The notes under the pieces are model-generated. The model worked only from the letters and a program-made list of their open reading frames with translations. It had not been told where the DNA came from and did no database searches. From Terriglobia bacterium (GTDB lineage: Bacteria; Acidobacteriota; Terriglobia; Terriglobales; Acidobacteriaceae), in NCBI GenBank assembly GCA_020073465.1, contig JAIQFC010000015.1, positions 124,001-188,000 of the forward strand: DNA of 64,000 bases. The letters are read 5' to 3'. Of the stretch, positions 19,701 to 26,841 are shown piece after piece. Positions within the stretch are counted from its first letter, which is position 1. The number at the start of each line of letters is the position of its first letter. A program made the position numbers and the translations under genes.

Positions 19701-20398
19701 GCATCGTAGTCTTGCGCCGTGATCTTCACCTCATTGATGGAATCGAGATTGGGGTTGATGACAATAATTCCCAGAATCGGGTCCTGGTTGTCGGTACCAT
19801 CCAATTCGAAGCCCGTCCCGGCGAAGTGCTGACCGTTGGTAAGGATCTGCTGTGAACCCTGAGGGTTCTCGCTGGCGGCGTGGTTCCAACCATTCAGCCT
19901 CTGGGTCCCCGGCGACAGCAGCTGGAAGGTCGTGAAGTTCCGGTTGTAGATGGGCAAATCCTGAACCAGCTTCTCGTTGAACGTCGTGCTAACGTCGGCG
20001 CGGTCGGTCTTGAGCTGAGGGGCCTCTGAAGTCACCTCTACCAATTCCTGGGCTCCGCCGACTTGAAACTGACCATCAACGTGCGCGGCGGTGTCCGCCG
20101 CAACCGTGATGTTCTTGGCTTCAAAGGACTTGAAGCCAGTAGCCTCCCCTCTCACGGTGTAAACATCAGGGATAAGGTGGCCCACGCTGTAGTTTCCGTC
20201 TGCATTCGTAGTGGTCTCTACTACCGTGCCCTTGCTCACCGAGGTGACGGTGACCTTGGCCCCCGCAACCGCCGCACCTTGCGGGTCAGTGAGAGTTCCT
20301 ATGATGCTGCCGTAGACCGCTTGACCGAACGCCACAGGCGTCCAGAGAGTACAGAGAAGTCCGAGCGTCGCCACTGCCGCAAGCAAAGACCTTTTCAT
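16778..20398 (-). CDS. Oar-like TonB-dependent outer-membrane receptor
   Basis: A 1206-residue outer-membrane beta-barrel of the Oar/TonB-dependent family. A signal peptide (to about residue 25) is followed by a carboxypeptidase-regulatory-like domain (YGSIIGTLTDPQGAAVAGAKVTV, residues 29-110), a plug domain (about 115-230, with QDLPIYNRNFTTFQLLSPG) and a barrel that ends in aromatic TFGARITF. The last residue is phenylalanine, the usual barrel-insertion signal. AGGAGGAAG just upstream of the ATG gives a strong start. The transported substrate cannot be read from sequence. It is divergent from a membrane-anchored putative regulator and followed by a strong terminator; the TonB-ExbBD genes at 38224-41064 could energise it. 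Confidence 0.9.
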   Translation of the reverse strand: MKRSLLAAVATLGLLCTLWTPVAFGQAVYGSIIGTLTDPQGAAVAGAKVTVTSVSKGTVVETTTNADGNYSVGHLIPDVYTVRGEATGFKSFEAKNITVAADTAAHVDGQFQVGGAQELVEVTSEAPQLKTDRADVSTTFNEKLVQDLPIYNRNFTTFQLLSPGTQRLNGWNHAASENPQGSQQILTNGQHFAGTGFELDGTDNQDPILGIIVINPNLDSINEVKITAQDYDAEFGKAIGAVVTSQTKSGSNELHGSIFDYQRSNSNNAKDPFTQASAAVIAANPGSGKVLVPSGNWNQFGGALGGPIIKNKLFIFGDYQATRSHVGGSAVERIPTAAERGGDLSAWFNAGVRIFDPCTTAADVFVATCDVSLGQRKEFAGGIIPANRLSPQAQNLLALFPVGGTPSPDLTSNNFGASGNNTLDSDGFDVRSDYTATEKLHVFGRYSLQKFLRSGPGLFGNTLGGSALPSDPSVGNFAGDSHTKNQSLAAGFDYTVSNTLLTDFRFGYMRYHVQTAPGGAGTSPASDAGIPGLNLGDAYSTGMPAFNINEPNGASTFSFGYSLGINQCNCPLLESEHQFQFVNNWTKIRGNHSFKFGADVRRAYNLRVPSDSHRAGELTFNNDTTADLPGNSGSGLASFLLGTTSSFIRFVSVSTDASETQPRLFFYGQDTWRITPKLTVNYGLRWEIYKPEAAAGTGKGGWIDLGTGEVRIAGQDGVNLRGNTSTDYKHFAPRLGLAYQVTPATVLRMGYGRSYDIGVFGTIFGHTITQTLPVLAQQSINFGTNTTAFTLDQGPPSGDPATALQNNCNAITDPSGTQTQCLGPSNRLLYPGDRVGGTARRFDNVLPYVDAWNVTLQRQVTPSLSATIAYVGNKGTHTFTDDGPSYGANDASVVGYVKGCGFLAGSATQPDPVTCGANGIPQNLRRPFYFNGPAGTGGSGNYGWTQGIGIFGNDADSHYNSLQVTADKRFTSGLQFQASYTFQHVTNYDSSYFNIDRRVSYGAQPNYRDHVLILTETYSLPFGKGKRWASGVSRAADLIIGGWAITSATNFSSGLPFTPSLSDCSPSSDTGPCRPDKVGSVKNGTRSGDPRLGGYWFENTGGVGLGSAPGASAGPWAQPALDAFGNIGRNTFRGPKLFNTDMSMFKDFTVTEKVKAQLQFQFYNVFNHLNLDLPNSQVDSSSGGAITAKAYGSQMRVLTFGARITF

Positions 20399-20587
20399 GA
20401 ACTTCCTCCTGAGAACTTGCCAAATGCAGATTGCCCCGGAAATGCAGAGGGAGAGACTTGGTTAAACAGGCTTGCAACTGGTAGTACAAAAACACTATTG
20501 TCTTAAGTTTCACTAGGTTTGATACGGTTACAGGACTAAACTGTCATGCTTGCAGTAGGATAGGTACACCTGTTACGTGGTCGTTAA

Positions 20588-21859
20588 ATGGCTGTGACGC
20601 ATACTTTCGCGGCGGGCCGGGAGCAATGCTTCCAGCAAATAGAGAGGCTTACCAATAGTCATAGCTTGCGGGGCTCCGAATCCCTGTGCAAGCTCCTCCG
20701 CTATCTGGCTGAGCACTCTCTAGACCATCCCGGTGTCGCCCTCAAGGAATACCAGATCGCGACCGAGGTTCTGGGCCGGTCGGCAGGGTTCGATCCGCAG
20801 AGCGATTCGACCGTCCGCGTGCAGGCTGGACGGCTGCGCATCAAGCTGGCGGACTACTACGCGCATGAGGGGGCGGATGACCCCATCGTGGTGGAGGTGC
20901 CGAAGGGGTCTTACGCGCTTTCTTTCCATGTCCGCGGCACCATGGCCCCCGGCACCACAGCCGCGCCGTTCAAGGTGCCGAGCGAGGAGACGAGAAAGCA
21001 AGGGCTGGGTGCAGGCCGCGACTGGGCACTCGCGGCGGTTGTCGCACTCTCGGCTGTACTGGTGGCGTCTCTGGCGACAAACGGCATCTTGCTGGTCAAC
21101 CGGAACCGAGTGCAGGCTTCGGCCAATGAACCTGTGCCGAAGGCTTACCCCGTGTTCTGGAACCGTTTCGTCATCGGACCGCAGGAGCCGTGGGTGATTT
21201 TCAGTAATGGAGCGTTTGTGGGACGGCCTGAGACCGGCATGCGGTACTTCAATCCCGCCTCCGACTCGCGTTCCTTCATTCTGGATCACTACACTGGCGT
21301 CGGAGAGGTCCTGGCTGTTCACCAACTGGATCGCGTGTTCGAGCTTCTGAATCGATCCCTGCGGGTCAAGCGCGGGGCGCTGTTTTCGCTGGACGATGCC
21401 AAGAACAACGACCTGATTTTTGTCGGTTCCCCTTCCGAAAATCTGACCTTGCTGGACATTCCCGCGGCAACGAAAGAGTTTGTTTTCCAGAGAGTTACCA
21501 GCGGTCCCCGCAAGGGGGATTTGGGCGTCCTCAATGTCCATCCCGAGCCGGGCGAACCGACCATGTTCTTTGCGACTCCTGCCAACCAGCCCACCACCGA
21601 GGACTATGCTGTCATCAGCCTGCTGCCTGGGATCGACCCGGAACGGTCTATCCTGATCCTGGCCGGGAACTCGACGTTTGGTACACAGGCGGCGGTGGAG
21701 TACGTCTGCCGCGAGGATTCCCTGGCCCTGCTGCTGCAAAAGCTTGGTGTTTCGAAGCCGGAGGATCTGAAACCCTTCGAGGCCCTGCTGCGGGTCCAGA
21801 TCAAGCACGGAGTTCCCGTGCAGGAAGATCTCATCGCCTTGCGTAACAGCAAGCACTAG
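20588..21859 (+). CDS. membrane-anchored protein with N-terminal winged-helix-like domain (putative regulator)
   Basis: A 423-residue protein. The N-terminal domain (about 1-120) has the pattern FDPQSDSTVRVQAGRLRIKL followed by VEVPKGSYALSF, which recurs at the N-termini of many acidobacterial proteins and resembles a winged-helix DNA-binding domain; this last point is an inference. One transmembrane helix lies at about 146-170, and a periplasmic domain of about 250 residues follows with no recognised family. This layout is like ToxR/CadC-type one-component regulators. It is divergent from the Oar-like receptor with a 189-bp shared intergenic region, so it may control that gene. Confidence 0.6.
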   Translation: MAVTHTFAAGREQCFQQIERLTNSHSLRGSESLCKLLRYLAEHSLDHPGVALKEYQIATEVLGRSAGFDPQSDSTVRVQAGRLRIKLADYYAHEGADDPIVVEVPKGSYALSFHVRGTMAPGTTAAPFKVPSEETRKQGLGAGRDWALAAVVALSAVLVASLATNGILLVNRNRVQASANEPVPKAYPVFWNRFVIGPQEPWVIFSNGAFVGRPETGMRYFNPASDSRSFILDHYTGVGEVLAVHQLDRVFELLNRSLRVKRGALFSLDDAKNNDLIFVGSPSENLTLLDIPAATKEFVFQRVTSGPRKGDLGVLNVHPEPGEPTMFFATPANQPTTEDYAVISLLPGIDPERSILILAGNSTFGTQAAVEYVCREDSLALLLQKLGVSKPEDLKPFEALLRVQIKHGVPVQEDLIALRNSKH

Positions 21860-21869
21860 CCACTGCGGC

Positions 21870-21884
21870 TACAATGGCCGAAGC
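21870..21884 (+). promoter_or_regulatory. -10-like box 9 nt before ruvA start
   Basis: TACAAT (21870-21875), preceded by GC, ends 9 nt before the ATG. There is no Shine-Dalgarno sequence, so transcription would begin within about 2 nt of the start codon. No clear -35 box is seen. Confidence 0.45.
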
Positions 21885-22472
21885 ATGATCGCCCACCTGC
21901 GCGGAAAGCTGCTGGCCAAGCATCCCAATCAAGCAATTGTCGAGACCGGTGGTGTCGGCTACGACGTGACCATCAGCGTACCGACGTTTTCTGATCTGCC
22001 CGCTCTCGGCGCCGACGTCGCGCTGCACATTCACACGCACGTGCGAGAGGATCTGATTGCGCTGTATGGATTCCTGCGCCCTGCCGAAAAGCAACTCTTC
22101 GAAAAGCTGATCACGGTGAGCGGAATCGGACCCAAGCTGGCCATTACGATTCTGAGCGGGATGGCGGCGGACGAGATGGTGGGCGCGATCCGGGGCAACG
22201 ACGTGGCTCGGCTCACACGCATTCCTGGTATCGGCAAGAAGACCGCCGAGCGCATGGTGCTGGAACTGCGTGATAAGCTGCCGGCCCCGGGGGCAACGGC
22301 ACCAGCAATGCCGGTGATGAGTGCTGTCGAGGAAGATGTGCTGTCGGCGCTGGTGAATCTGGGCTACCAGCGCGCCGCAGCGGAGAAGGCGCTTTCTGTC
22401 GCTACTAAGAACGGCAAAGGTGGATCGTTCGACGTGATGTTTCGGGATGCCTTGGCGGGATTATCAAAGTAG
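21885..22472 (+). CDS. ruvA: Holliday junction DNA helicase subunit RuvA
   Basis: RuvA binds four-way DNA junctions and recruits the RuvB motor during recombinational repair. The 195-residue product starts MIAHLRGKLL with VETGGVGYDV, has the LYGFL(R) element of the OB-fold domain, and contains two helix-hairpin-helix motifs (SGIGPKLA and IPGIGKKTAERM). Its C-terminal domain III (LVNLGYQRAAAEKA) contacts RuvB. Length is standard. Neither ruvB nor ruvC is adjacent. Its stop lies 4 nt from the stop of convergent mnmE. Confidence 0.96.
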   Translation: MIAHLRGKLLAKHPNQAIVETGGVGYDVTISVPTFSDLPALGADVALHIHTHVREDLIALYGFLRPAEKQLFEKLITVSGIGPKLAITILSGMAADEMVGAIRGNDVARLTRIPGIGKKTAERMVLELRDKLPAPGATAPAMPVMSAVEEDVLSALVNLGYQRAAAEKALSVATKNGKGGSFDVMFRDALAGLSK

Positions 22473-22476
22473 CCTG

Positions 22477-23964
22477 CTACTTGCCGATGCAGAACGTGCT
22501 GAAGATCAGGTTGAGGATGTCGTCGGTGGTTGTTGCTCCCGTGATTGCGTCGAGGGGACGCAGCGCATTGTAGAGATCGAGCAACAGCATCTCGTGCGGG
22601 ACTTTGCCGGCGACGGCATTCTTCGCGGCCTCCAGCGCAGTGAGCGAGTCCCGAACCAGGCCTTGATGGCGGACGTTGGTCAGAAATCCGGTCTCTCCCT
22701 GAGTTCCGGCTTCCCCACCAATGTGGCGCAGAATCTCGGTACGCAGATCGGCGATGCCGTCTCCCGTAATCGCAGACGTCCGAATCCCAGGCGTCTGACC
22801 ACTGGCCACTGACCACTGGCCAGTAGCTCCCAGGTCACTTTTGTTCTGCACTGCAATCACTGGCCGGCTTGCCGCCTGACGAAGCAATTCCTCGTCTTCC
22901 TTCGTGGCAGGCTGCGACGCGTCCAGCACGACCAGCACCAGGTCGGCGTCCGCCAGCGCTTCCATGGATTTGCGGATGCCGATGGACTCGGCTTCGTCGA
23001 GCGCCTGGCGAATGCCGGCCGTGTCGACGAGTTTGACCGGGATTCCCCCGATGGCGACAGTCTCGCTGACCAGGTCGCGCGTCGTGCCCGGCGTCGCGGT
23101 CACGATGGCGCGTTCACGCTCGACTAGCCGGTTGAACAAGCTTGACTTGCCCACGTTCGGGCGTCCCACGATGGCTAGAGTCAACCCTTCGTGCACGATC
23201 TTGCCGTAGGCGAAACTGGCGCTGAGCTCTTCGAGGGGAGCGCGAACCGCCGCGATGTGATCGAGGATGGTCGCGTCCGGCAGAATCGAGACGTCGTCTT
23301 CGGCGAAATCGATGCCGGCTTCAAGCAACGCGATCAACTCCACCAGCTTTCGTTTGACCGGCTGCAAGCGTTTCGAGAGCGCGCCTTCCAATTGCTGCGC
23401 TGCAACCTTGGCTTGGTACAGAGTCTGGGAGTCGATCAGGTCGCGAACGGCCTCGGCTTGGGTGAGATCGATGCGTCCGTTCAGGAAGGCCCGCATGGTG
23501 AACTCGCCCGGCTCGGCCAGCCGGGCTCCGCCGGCGATGCAAAGCTCGACAATGTGCCGCAACACGACAGGCGATCCGTGGGCGGAGATTTCGATGATGT
23601 CGTCGGTGGTGTAGGAGTGTGGCTTGGCGAAATAGGTGACCACCACTTCGTCGATGCGCTCAGCAGGCCCGTGTGGGGCGGACACTCCTGTCCGCCCTGC
23701 TGCCGGCGGAACAGAACTGGCAAGGGTCCCCGATGTTCCTGCAACAGCTGAGCCGACTTCAGCCGTCGTCATGCGGGCGGGGGCGCCCGCACCACAAGGC
23801 TCGATCAGTTCTCCAAAGATCGCTCGGCCCGGCTCCAATTCATGCTTGAGGCGCAGCATAGGAGCGGCAATCTCACATGCTCTTGATCCGGCCAGGCGCA
23901 CCACGCCGATGCCGCCGCGCCCGGGAGGCGTAGCGATGGCGACAATAGTGTCGTCGAGGTTCAC
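22477..23964 (-). CDS. mnmE: tRNA uridine-5-carboxymethylaminomethyl synthesis GTPase MnmE, with repeat-derived insertions
   Basis: MnmE with MnmG modifies the wobble U34 of tRNAs reading NNA/NNG codons. The 495-residue product starts at GTG 23964, since [23 protein letters not shown] aligns with family N-termini; a TTG at 24000 is unlikely. The G domain has GRPNVGKSS near residue 265, DTAGIR and NKSDL near 373, and the protein ends in the essential CIGK. Two segments have no counterpart in the family. About 50 residues at 52-103 are rich in Gly/Ala/Pro and are encoded by two palindromic repeats. About 14 residues after NKSDLG are encoded by four tandem heptamers (22795-22822). The reading frame is intact, so the enzyme is probably functional. 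Confidence 0.94.
   Translation of the reverse strand: MNLDDTIVAIATPPGRGGIGVVRLAGSRACEIAAPMLRLKHELEPGRAIFGELIEPCGAGAPARMTTAEVGSAVAGTSGTLASSVPPAAGRTGVSAPHGPAERIDEVVVTYFAKPHSYTTDDIIEISAHGSPVVLRHIVELCIAGGARLAEPGEFTMRAFLNGRIDLTQAEAVRDLIDSQTLYQAKVAAQQLEGALSKRLQPVKRKLVELIALLEAGIDFAEDDVSILPDATILDHIAAVRAPLEELSASFAYGKIVHEGLTLAIVGRPNVGKSSLFNRLVERERAIVTATPGTTRDLVSETVAIGGIPVKLVDTAGIRQALDEAESIGIRKSMEALADADLVLVVLDASQPATKEDEELLRQAASRPVIAVQNKSDLGATGQWSVASGQTPGIRTSAITGDGIADLRTEILRHIGGEAGTQGETGFLTNVRHQGLVRDSLTALEAAKNAVAGKVPHEMLLLDLYNALRPLDAITGATTTDDILNLIFSTFCIGK
22795..22822. repeat. four tandem heptamers inside mnmE
   Basis: CTGACCA and CTGGCCA alternate twice, exactly 28 bp. On the coding strand the array encodes the extra segment [11 protein letters not shown] that follows NKSDLG in the GTPase domain. 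Confidence 0.85.
23676..23697. repeat. palindromic REP-like element inside mnmE
   Basis: GGGCGGACA and TGTCCGCCC form a perfect 9-bp stem with loop CTCC. The element is translated in frame within the extra segment of MnmE (around residues 90-95). Confidence 0.75.
23773..23790. repeat. GC-rich palindrome inside mnmE, copy 1
   Basis: GCGGGCG and CGCCCGC flank GGGG, followed by CACCACA. A near-identical element lies between genes at 24662-24676, so this is a dispersed repeat that is in frame here. Confidence 0.7.
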
Positions 23965-23976
23965 GGAGCGATTGTA
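23965..23976 (-). promoter_or_regulatory. -10-like box 6 nt before mnmE start
   Basis: On the minus strand TACAAT (23976-23971), preceded by GC, ends 6 nt before the GTG. No Shine-Dalgarno sequence is present, consistent with a leaderless mRNA. Confidence 0.45.
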
Positions 23977-24064
23977 GCGGGTAAACTTAGGTACAACCAA
24001 TGGGCCGACTCTGACGCGCAGGAGCTACGGGGGCGGCCTGGAGAGCGGAAGGAGCAAGTTTAAA

Positions 24065-24568
24065 TTGTCAGTCGCTGACGAACTGCTACAAGCGAACCAG
24101 GAATTTGTTCGAAGCTTTAACCTGGGGAATCTGGCTGTCCAGCCGAAACGACGAGTGGCCGTGCTGGCCTGCATGGACTCGCGAATCTTATTCGAACGCT
24201 GCCTGGGATTGCATCCAGGAGACGCTCACATGATCCGCAACGCAGGTGGGATTGCCACTGACGATGCCCTGCGCTCGCTGATCGTGTCCCATCACCTGCT
24301 GGACACACAGGAGTTCATCATCATCAACCACACCGACTGCGGCCTGTTGAGAGTGCAGGAAGATGAGCTCAAGAAGCGGCTGACCGAAAAAATGGGCGCA
24401 CCGGCCGAGCCTGCGCATTTTCATGCCTTCGACAACTTAGAAGAGAACGTCCGGCAGCAGATACATCGGGTGAAATCCCATCCGTGGATTCCGAAGCACA
24501 TTCCGGTGCGAGGGTTTGTTTACGATGTGAAGACTGGGAAGCTGAACGAGGTGGTGGAACGAGCGTGA
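24065..24568 (+). CDS. beta-class carbonic anhydrase
   Basis: The enzyme interconverts CO2 and bicarbonate with a zinc ion. The 167-residue product has the ligand set Cys36, His89 and Cys92, with the Asp38-Arg40 dyad in CMDSR, and HTDCGLL around the second cysteine. RNAGGIATDDALRSL between them is also diagnostic. It is short, like the small cab-type beta-CAs. The start is TTG at 24065, with AAGGAG about 10 nt upstream; no ATG or GTG fits the alignment. It is divergent from mnmE and convergent with the thioredoxin-like gene. Confidence 0.92.
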   Translation: MSVADELLQANQEFVRSFNLGNLAVQPKRRVAVLACMDSRILFERCLGLHPGDAHMIRNAGGIATDDALRSLIVSHHLLDTQEFIIINHTDCGLLRVQEDELKKRLTEKMGAPAEPAHFHAFDNLEENVRQQIHRVKSHPWIPKHIPVRGFVYDVKTGKLNEVVERA

Positions 24569-24661
24569 AACTAAGCCGTATCCATCGAGCCCAGCCGACC
24601 GTGACTTACATCATGGCTGACTAGAGTAGCACCGCTTTCGGCGTTAACCAGGCGAAAAACT

Positions 24662-24676
24662 CGGGCGGGGCGCCCG
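24662..24676. repeat. GC-rich palindrome, copy 2
   Basis: CGGGCG and CGCCCG flank GGG, followed by CGCCACACCAG. It matches the element inside mnmE at 23773-23790. Here it lies between convergent genes. Confidence 0.65.
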
Positions 24677-24687
24677 CGCCACACCAG

Positions 24688-25617
24688 CTATCGCGCCACG
24701 ACCTTCTCAATCTCTGCCCGCAGTTCCGCATACGGCAGCGCCCCCGGATGGTACATCGCCACTTTCCCCGTGCGGTCGAGCAGCACCAGGGTCGGAGTGG
24801 TCGATGCCCCGTAGGTATCGAAGTTGTACCTGCTGATGGGAACCGGCATGTCGAGCAGTCCTGCGTAGAAACGCTTCCTGACGGCGTCGATGTAGGCCAG
24901 TTCATCCCTGGGCGCGGAGTTTTCGACTTGCGCGGTGTAGCCGTAGAGCCGCGTGGGGCCTACCACCTTCAATCCCTTCGGCGCAAATTCCGAGCGTAGC
25001 TGAGTGATGATGGGCGCTTCCGCCTTGCAGTCGCCGCACCAATGTGCCCAGAAGAAAAGAAGCACGGGCGAGCCCTTGAGTTGCGTCAGGAGGGGAGGCT
25101 TTGATCCCAGATACTGATCGGACTTCAGGGCAGGGGCGAGTTTCCCCTCGAAGGAGAGAAGGTTGAGATTCTTTTGCAGACGCTCGTGAATGGAAGTGGT
25201 TCCGTAGCTGCGCAGAGCCGCCTGCAGAACTGCCAGAGCTTGCGTCCGCTGGCCGCGAGCGGCGAGGATCTGGGCCTGAACTTCAATGGCCGCACCCAAA
25301 GCCATGGGCAAGTGTGGTTCCGCATCGAGTGCGCGGCGCTTCAGTTGATCGAGAACAAGTGTCTTGGTCTGCCTGGCGTAAGCGGAAGCCTGGTCGTACT
25401 GGCCCGCATCAAGGGCCGCCCGTGCCATCCACGAATAGGCTTCCACGTATTCCGCGGTCACGCCACGTTGTGCGCGGTAGGAATTGAGTTCCGACTCTGC
25501 GGCAGAAAAGTTATTCCGAGCCAGCGCGATGCGAACATCGTCGACAATTTCAGCCGCAGCAGAGGTCGCGAGTACAGTCGTGAGTACCAGTGGGAGTGCC
25601 AGCCTGCGAAAGCACAT
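24688..25617 (-). CDS. TlpA-like periplasmic thioredoxin with N-terminal helical repeat domain
   Basis: A 309-residue exported thiol-disulfide protein. After a signal peptide (residues 1-22) comes a helical, TPR-like region of about 130 residues. A TlpA/ResA-type thioredoxin domain follows, with FFWAHWCGDCKAEAPI carrying the CGDC active site, and ends with TPTLVLLDRTGKVAMYHPG containing the cis-proline. The ATG at 25617 gives a proper signal peptide; the longer frame opens with TTG. TlpA-family proteins reduce periplasmic disulfides, for example in cytochrome maturation. No ccm genes are nearby, so the partner is unknown. Confidence 0.85.
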   Translation of the reverse strand: MCFRRLALPLVLTTVLATSAAAEIVDDVRIALARNNFSAAESELNSYRAQRGVTAEYVEAYSWMARAALDAGQYDQASAYARQTKTLVLDQLKRRALDAEPHLPMALGAAIEVQAQILAARGQRTQALAVLQAALRSYGTTSIHERLQKNLNLLSFEGKLAPALKSDQYLGSKPPLLTQLKGSPVLLFFWAHWCGDCKAEAPIITQLRSEFAPKGLKVVGPTRLYGYTAQVENSAPRDELAYIDAVRKRFYAGLLDMPVPISRYNFDTYGASTTPTLVLLDRTGKVAMYHPGALPYAELRAEIEKVVAR

Positions 25618-25759
25618 CCGAAGATCATCGGTCTTTTGCCGAAAGACGGTCAAATCAGGGCAGGGTATTTCCTATAGTCAAGGATTGCTAACCTTCCTTA
25701 AATCAGTTACTTAAGTGACAAGCTTGAGGAATTCTGTAGCTATTCCTGTGCATTCCGGC

Positions 25760-25896
25760 TAAAATGAAATTGCGTTTGATCTTTAGAGTTCCTTCGCAGT
25801 ATCCAGCATCTCCGCTTAACCCAGCGCGTGACCTGCCTGCAGAAGAATCCTGAAAGACTTCAGCGCTACATCAACAAAAAAGGAAATTGCAACATC
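25760..25896 (+). promoter_or_regulatory. extended -10 promoter and long leader of the cold-shock gene
   Basis: GC precedes TAAAAT (25760-25765), giving an extended -10 without an obvious -35. Transcription from here would give a 5' leader of about 125 nt before the ATG, with AAGGAA near the start codon. Long structured leaders are typical of cold-shock mRNAs; the fold here was not computed. Confidence 0.45.
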
Positions 25897-26097
25897 ATGG
25901 AAACAGGAACAGTGAAGTGGTTTAACGACGCCAAGGGCTATGGCTTTATCAGCCGCCAGAATGGGGAGGATGTCTTCGTGCATTTCTCCGCCATCCAGGC
26001 CAGCGGTTTCCGCAGCCTGCAGGAAGGTCAGCAAGTGCAGTTCGACGTGGTCAAGGGCCCCAAGGGCTGGCAGGCCGAGAACGTGAAGGGTGTCTAA
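25897..26097 (+). CDS. cspA: cold-shock-domain protein
   Basis: A 66-residue single cold-shock domain that binds single-stranded RNA/DNA and acts as an RNA chaperone. It begins [18 protein letters not shown] with RNP1 (KGYGFI), followed by RNP2 (DVFVHF) and a conserved [10 protein letters not shown] end. The ATG at 25897 is the family start; the frame is open further upstream but that part is the leader. It is followed by a strong intrinsic terminator and therefore is monocistronic. The paralogue letter (cspA) is only generic. Confidence 0.95.
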   Translation: METGTVKWFNDAKGYGFISRQNGEDVFVHFSAIQASGFRSLQEGQQVQFDVVKGPKGWQAENVKGV

Positions 26098-26126
26098 ACC
26101 GCTTCGCCAGTAACAATTCGAAAAAG

Positions 26127-26158
26127 GGCGGCCAGAAATGGCCGCCTTTTGTTTTTCT
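26127..26158 (+). terminator. intrinsic terminator of the cold-shock gene
   Basis: GGCGGCC and GGCCGCC form a perfect 7-bp stem (26127-26146) with loop AGAAAT, followed by TTTTGTTTTTC. Confidence 0.92.
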
Positions 26159-26239
26159 TGCTCGAACGAACCTTCCTCCGACACGGCGATCCCCCAAGGT
26201 GCTGGCGAAAGTAGGGTCTCCGTACTCCTAAAACAACTA

Positions 26240-26274
26240 TTGACAGTACGTGTCGTAATAGTACGCTACGTACT
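26240..26274 (+). promoter_or_regulatory. padR promoter with overlapping inverted-repeat operator
   Basis: A perfect -35 TTGACA (26240-26245) is followed after 16 nt by TACGCT (26262-26267), only 7 nt before the ATG. Overlapping these boxes are AGTACGT (26245-26251) and its exact inverse ACGTACT (26268-26274), with a further AGTACG half-site at 26260-26265. This fits autorepression by the PadR protein and an mRNA that starts at or next to the ATG. Confidence 0.75.
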
Positions 26275-26841
26275 ATGAAGGCTCAGAAGATCTCCAGGCT
26301 CGGGTACGCGCTTCTGGGACTGCTCCGGCAACGTCCCTCCTCGGGGTACGATCTGCGGAAAATCTTCTCCTCCACCGCGATGAAGACTTACAGTGACAGC
26401 CCGGGCGCCGTCTATCCGGCACTGCGCCGGCTGGAACAACAAGGGCTGATCCGCGGCAGCCTCGAGCACGGTTCTGGCCTGCGCCGGCGGCAGATCTTCC
26501 ACCACACTCCCAAGGGCCTGGCGGAGCTTAAGAAATGGATTGTCCGTCCGATCACCCAGGATGACCTGGCTCGACGCGACCTGGAGGTTCTTCTCCGCTT
26601 CGCATTCTCCGAGGAAGTCGTCGGACCAGTTGCTTCCGTGCAACTGCTGAAATCGCTGCAAGCCGAGTTGGTGGTTCATCTGGCGGTCTTGTCCGAGCAA
26701 CTCGCCGCGGCCAGGAGCAAGATGTCGATTTCCGGAAGGCTGGCGTTCGAATGCGGCCTCCGAGGGTGCGAATCCTGGCTGGAGTGGACTCGTTACGCCA
26801 TCGCAACTTACGAAAAGCAAGAAAAAGGAGGCAAATCATGA
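26275..26841 (+). CDS. PadR-family transcriptional regulator
   Basis: A 188-residue winged-helix repressor. The N-terminal PadR domain reads YALLGLLRQRPSSGYDLRKIF followed by VYPALRRLEQQGLIRG, and a C-terminal helical domain (about 100-175) would form the dimer. PadR proteins usually repress a neighbouring membrane or detoxification gene in response to a small molecule. The stop overlaps the start of the downstream membrane-protein gene as ATGA, so the two are one transcriptional and translational unit. The inverted repeat over its promoter suggests autoregulation. Confidence 0.93.
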   Translation: MKAQKISRLGYALLGLLRQRPSSGYDLRKIFSSTAMKTYSDSPGAVYPALRRLEQQGLIRGSLEHGSGLRRRQIFHHTPKGLAELKKWIVRPITQDDLARRDLEVLLRFAFSEEVVGPVASVQLLKSLQAELVVHLAVLSEQLAAARSKMSISGRLAFECGLRGCESWLEWTRYAIATYEKQEKGGKS

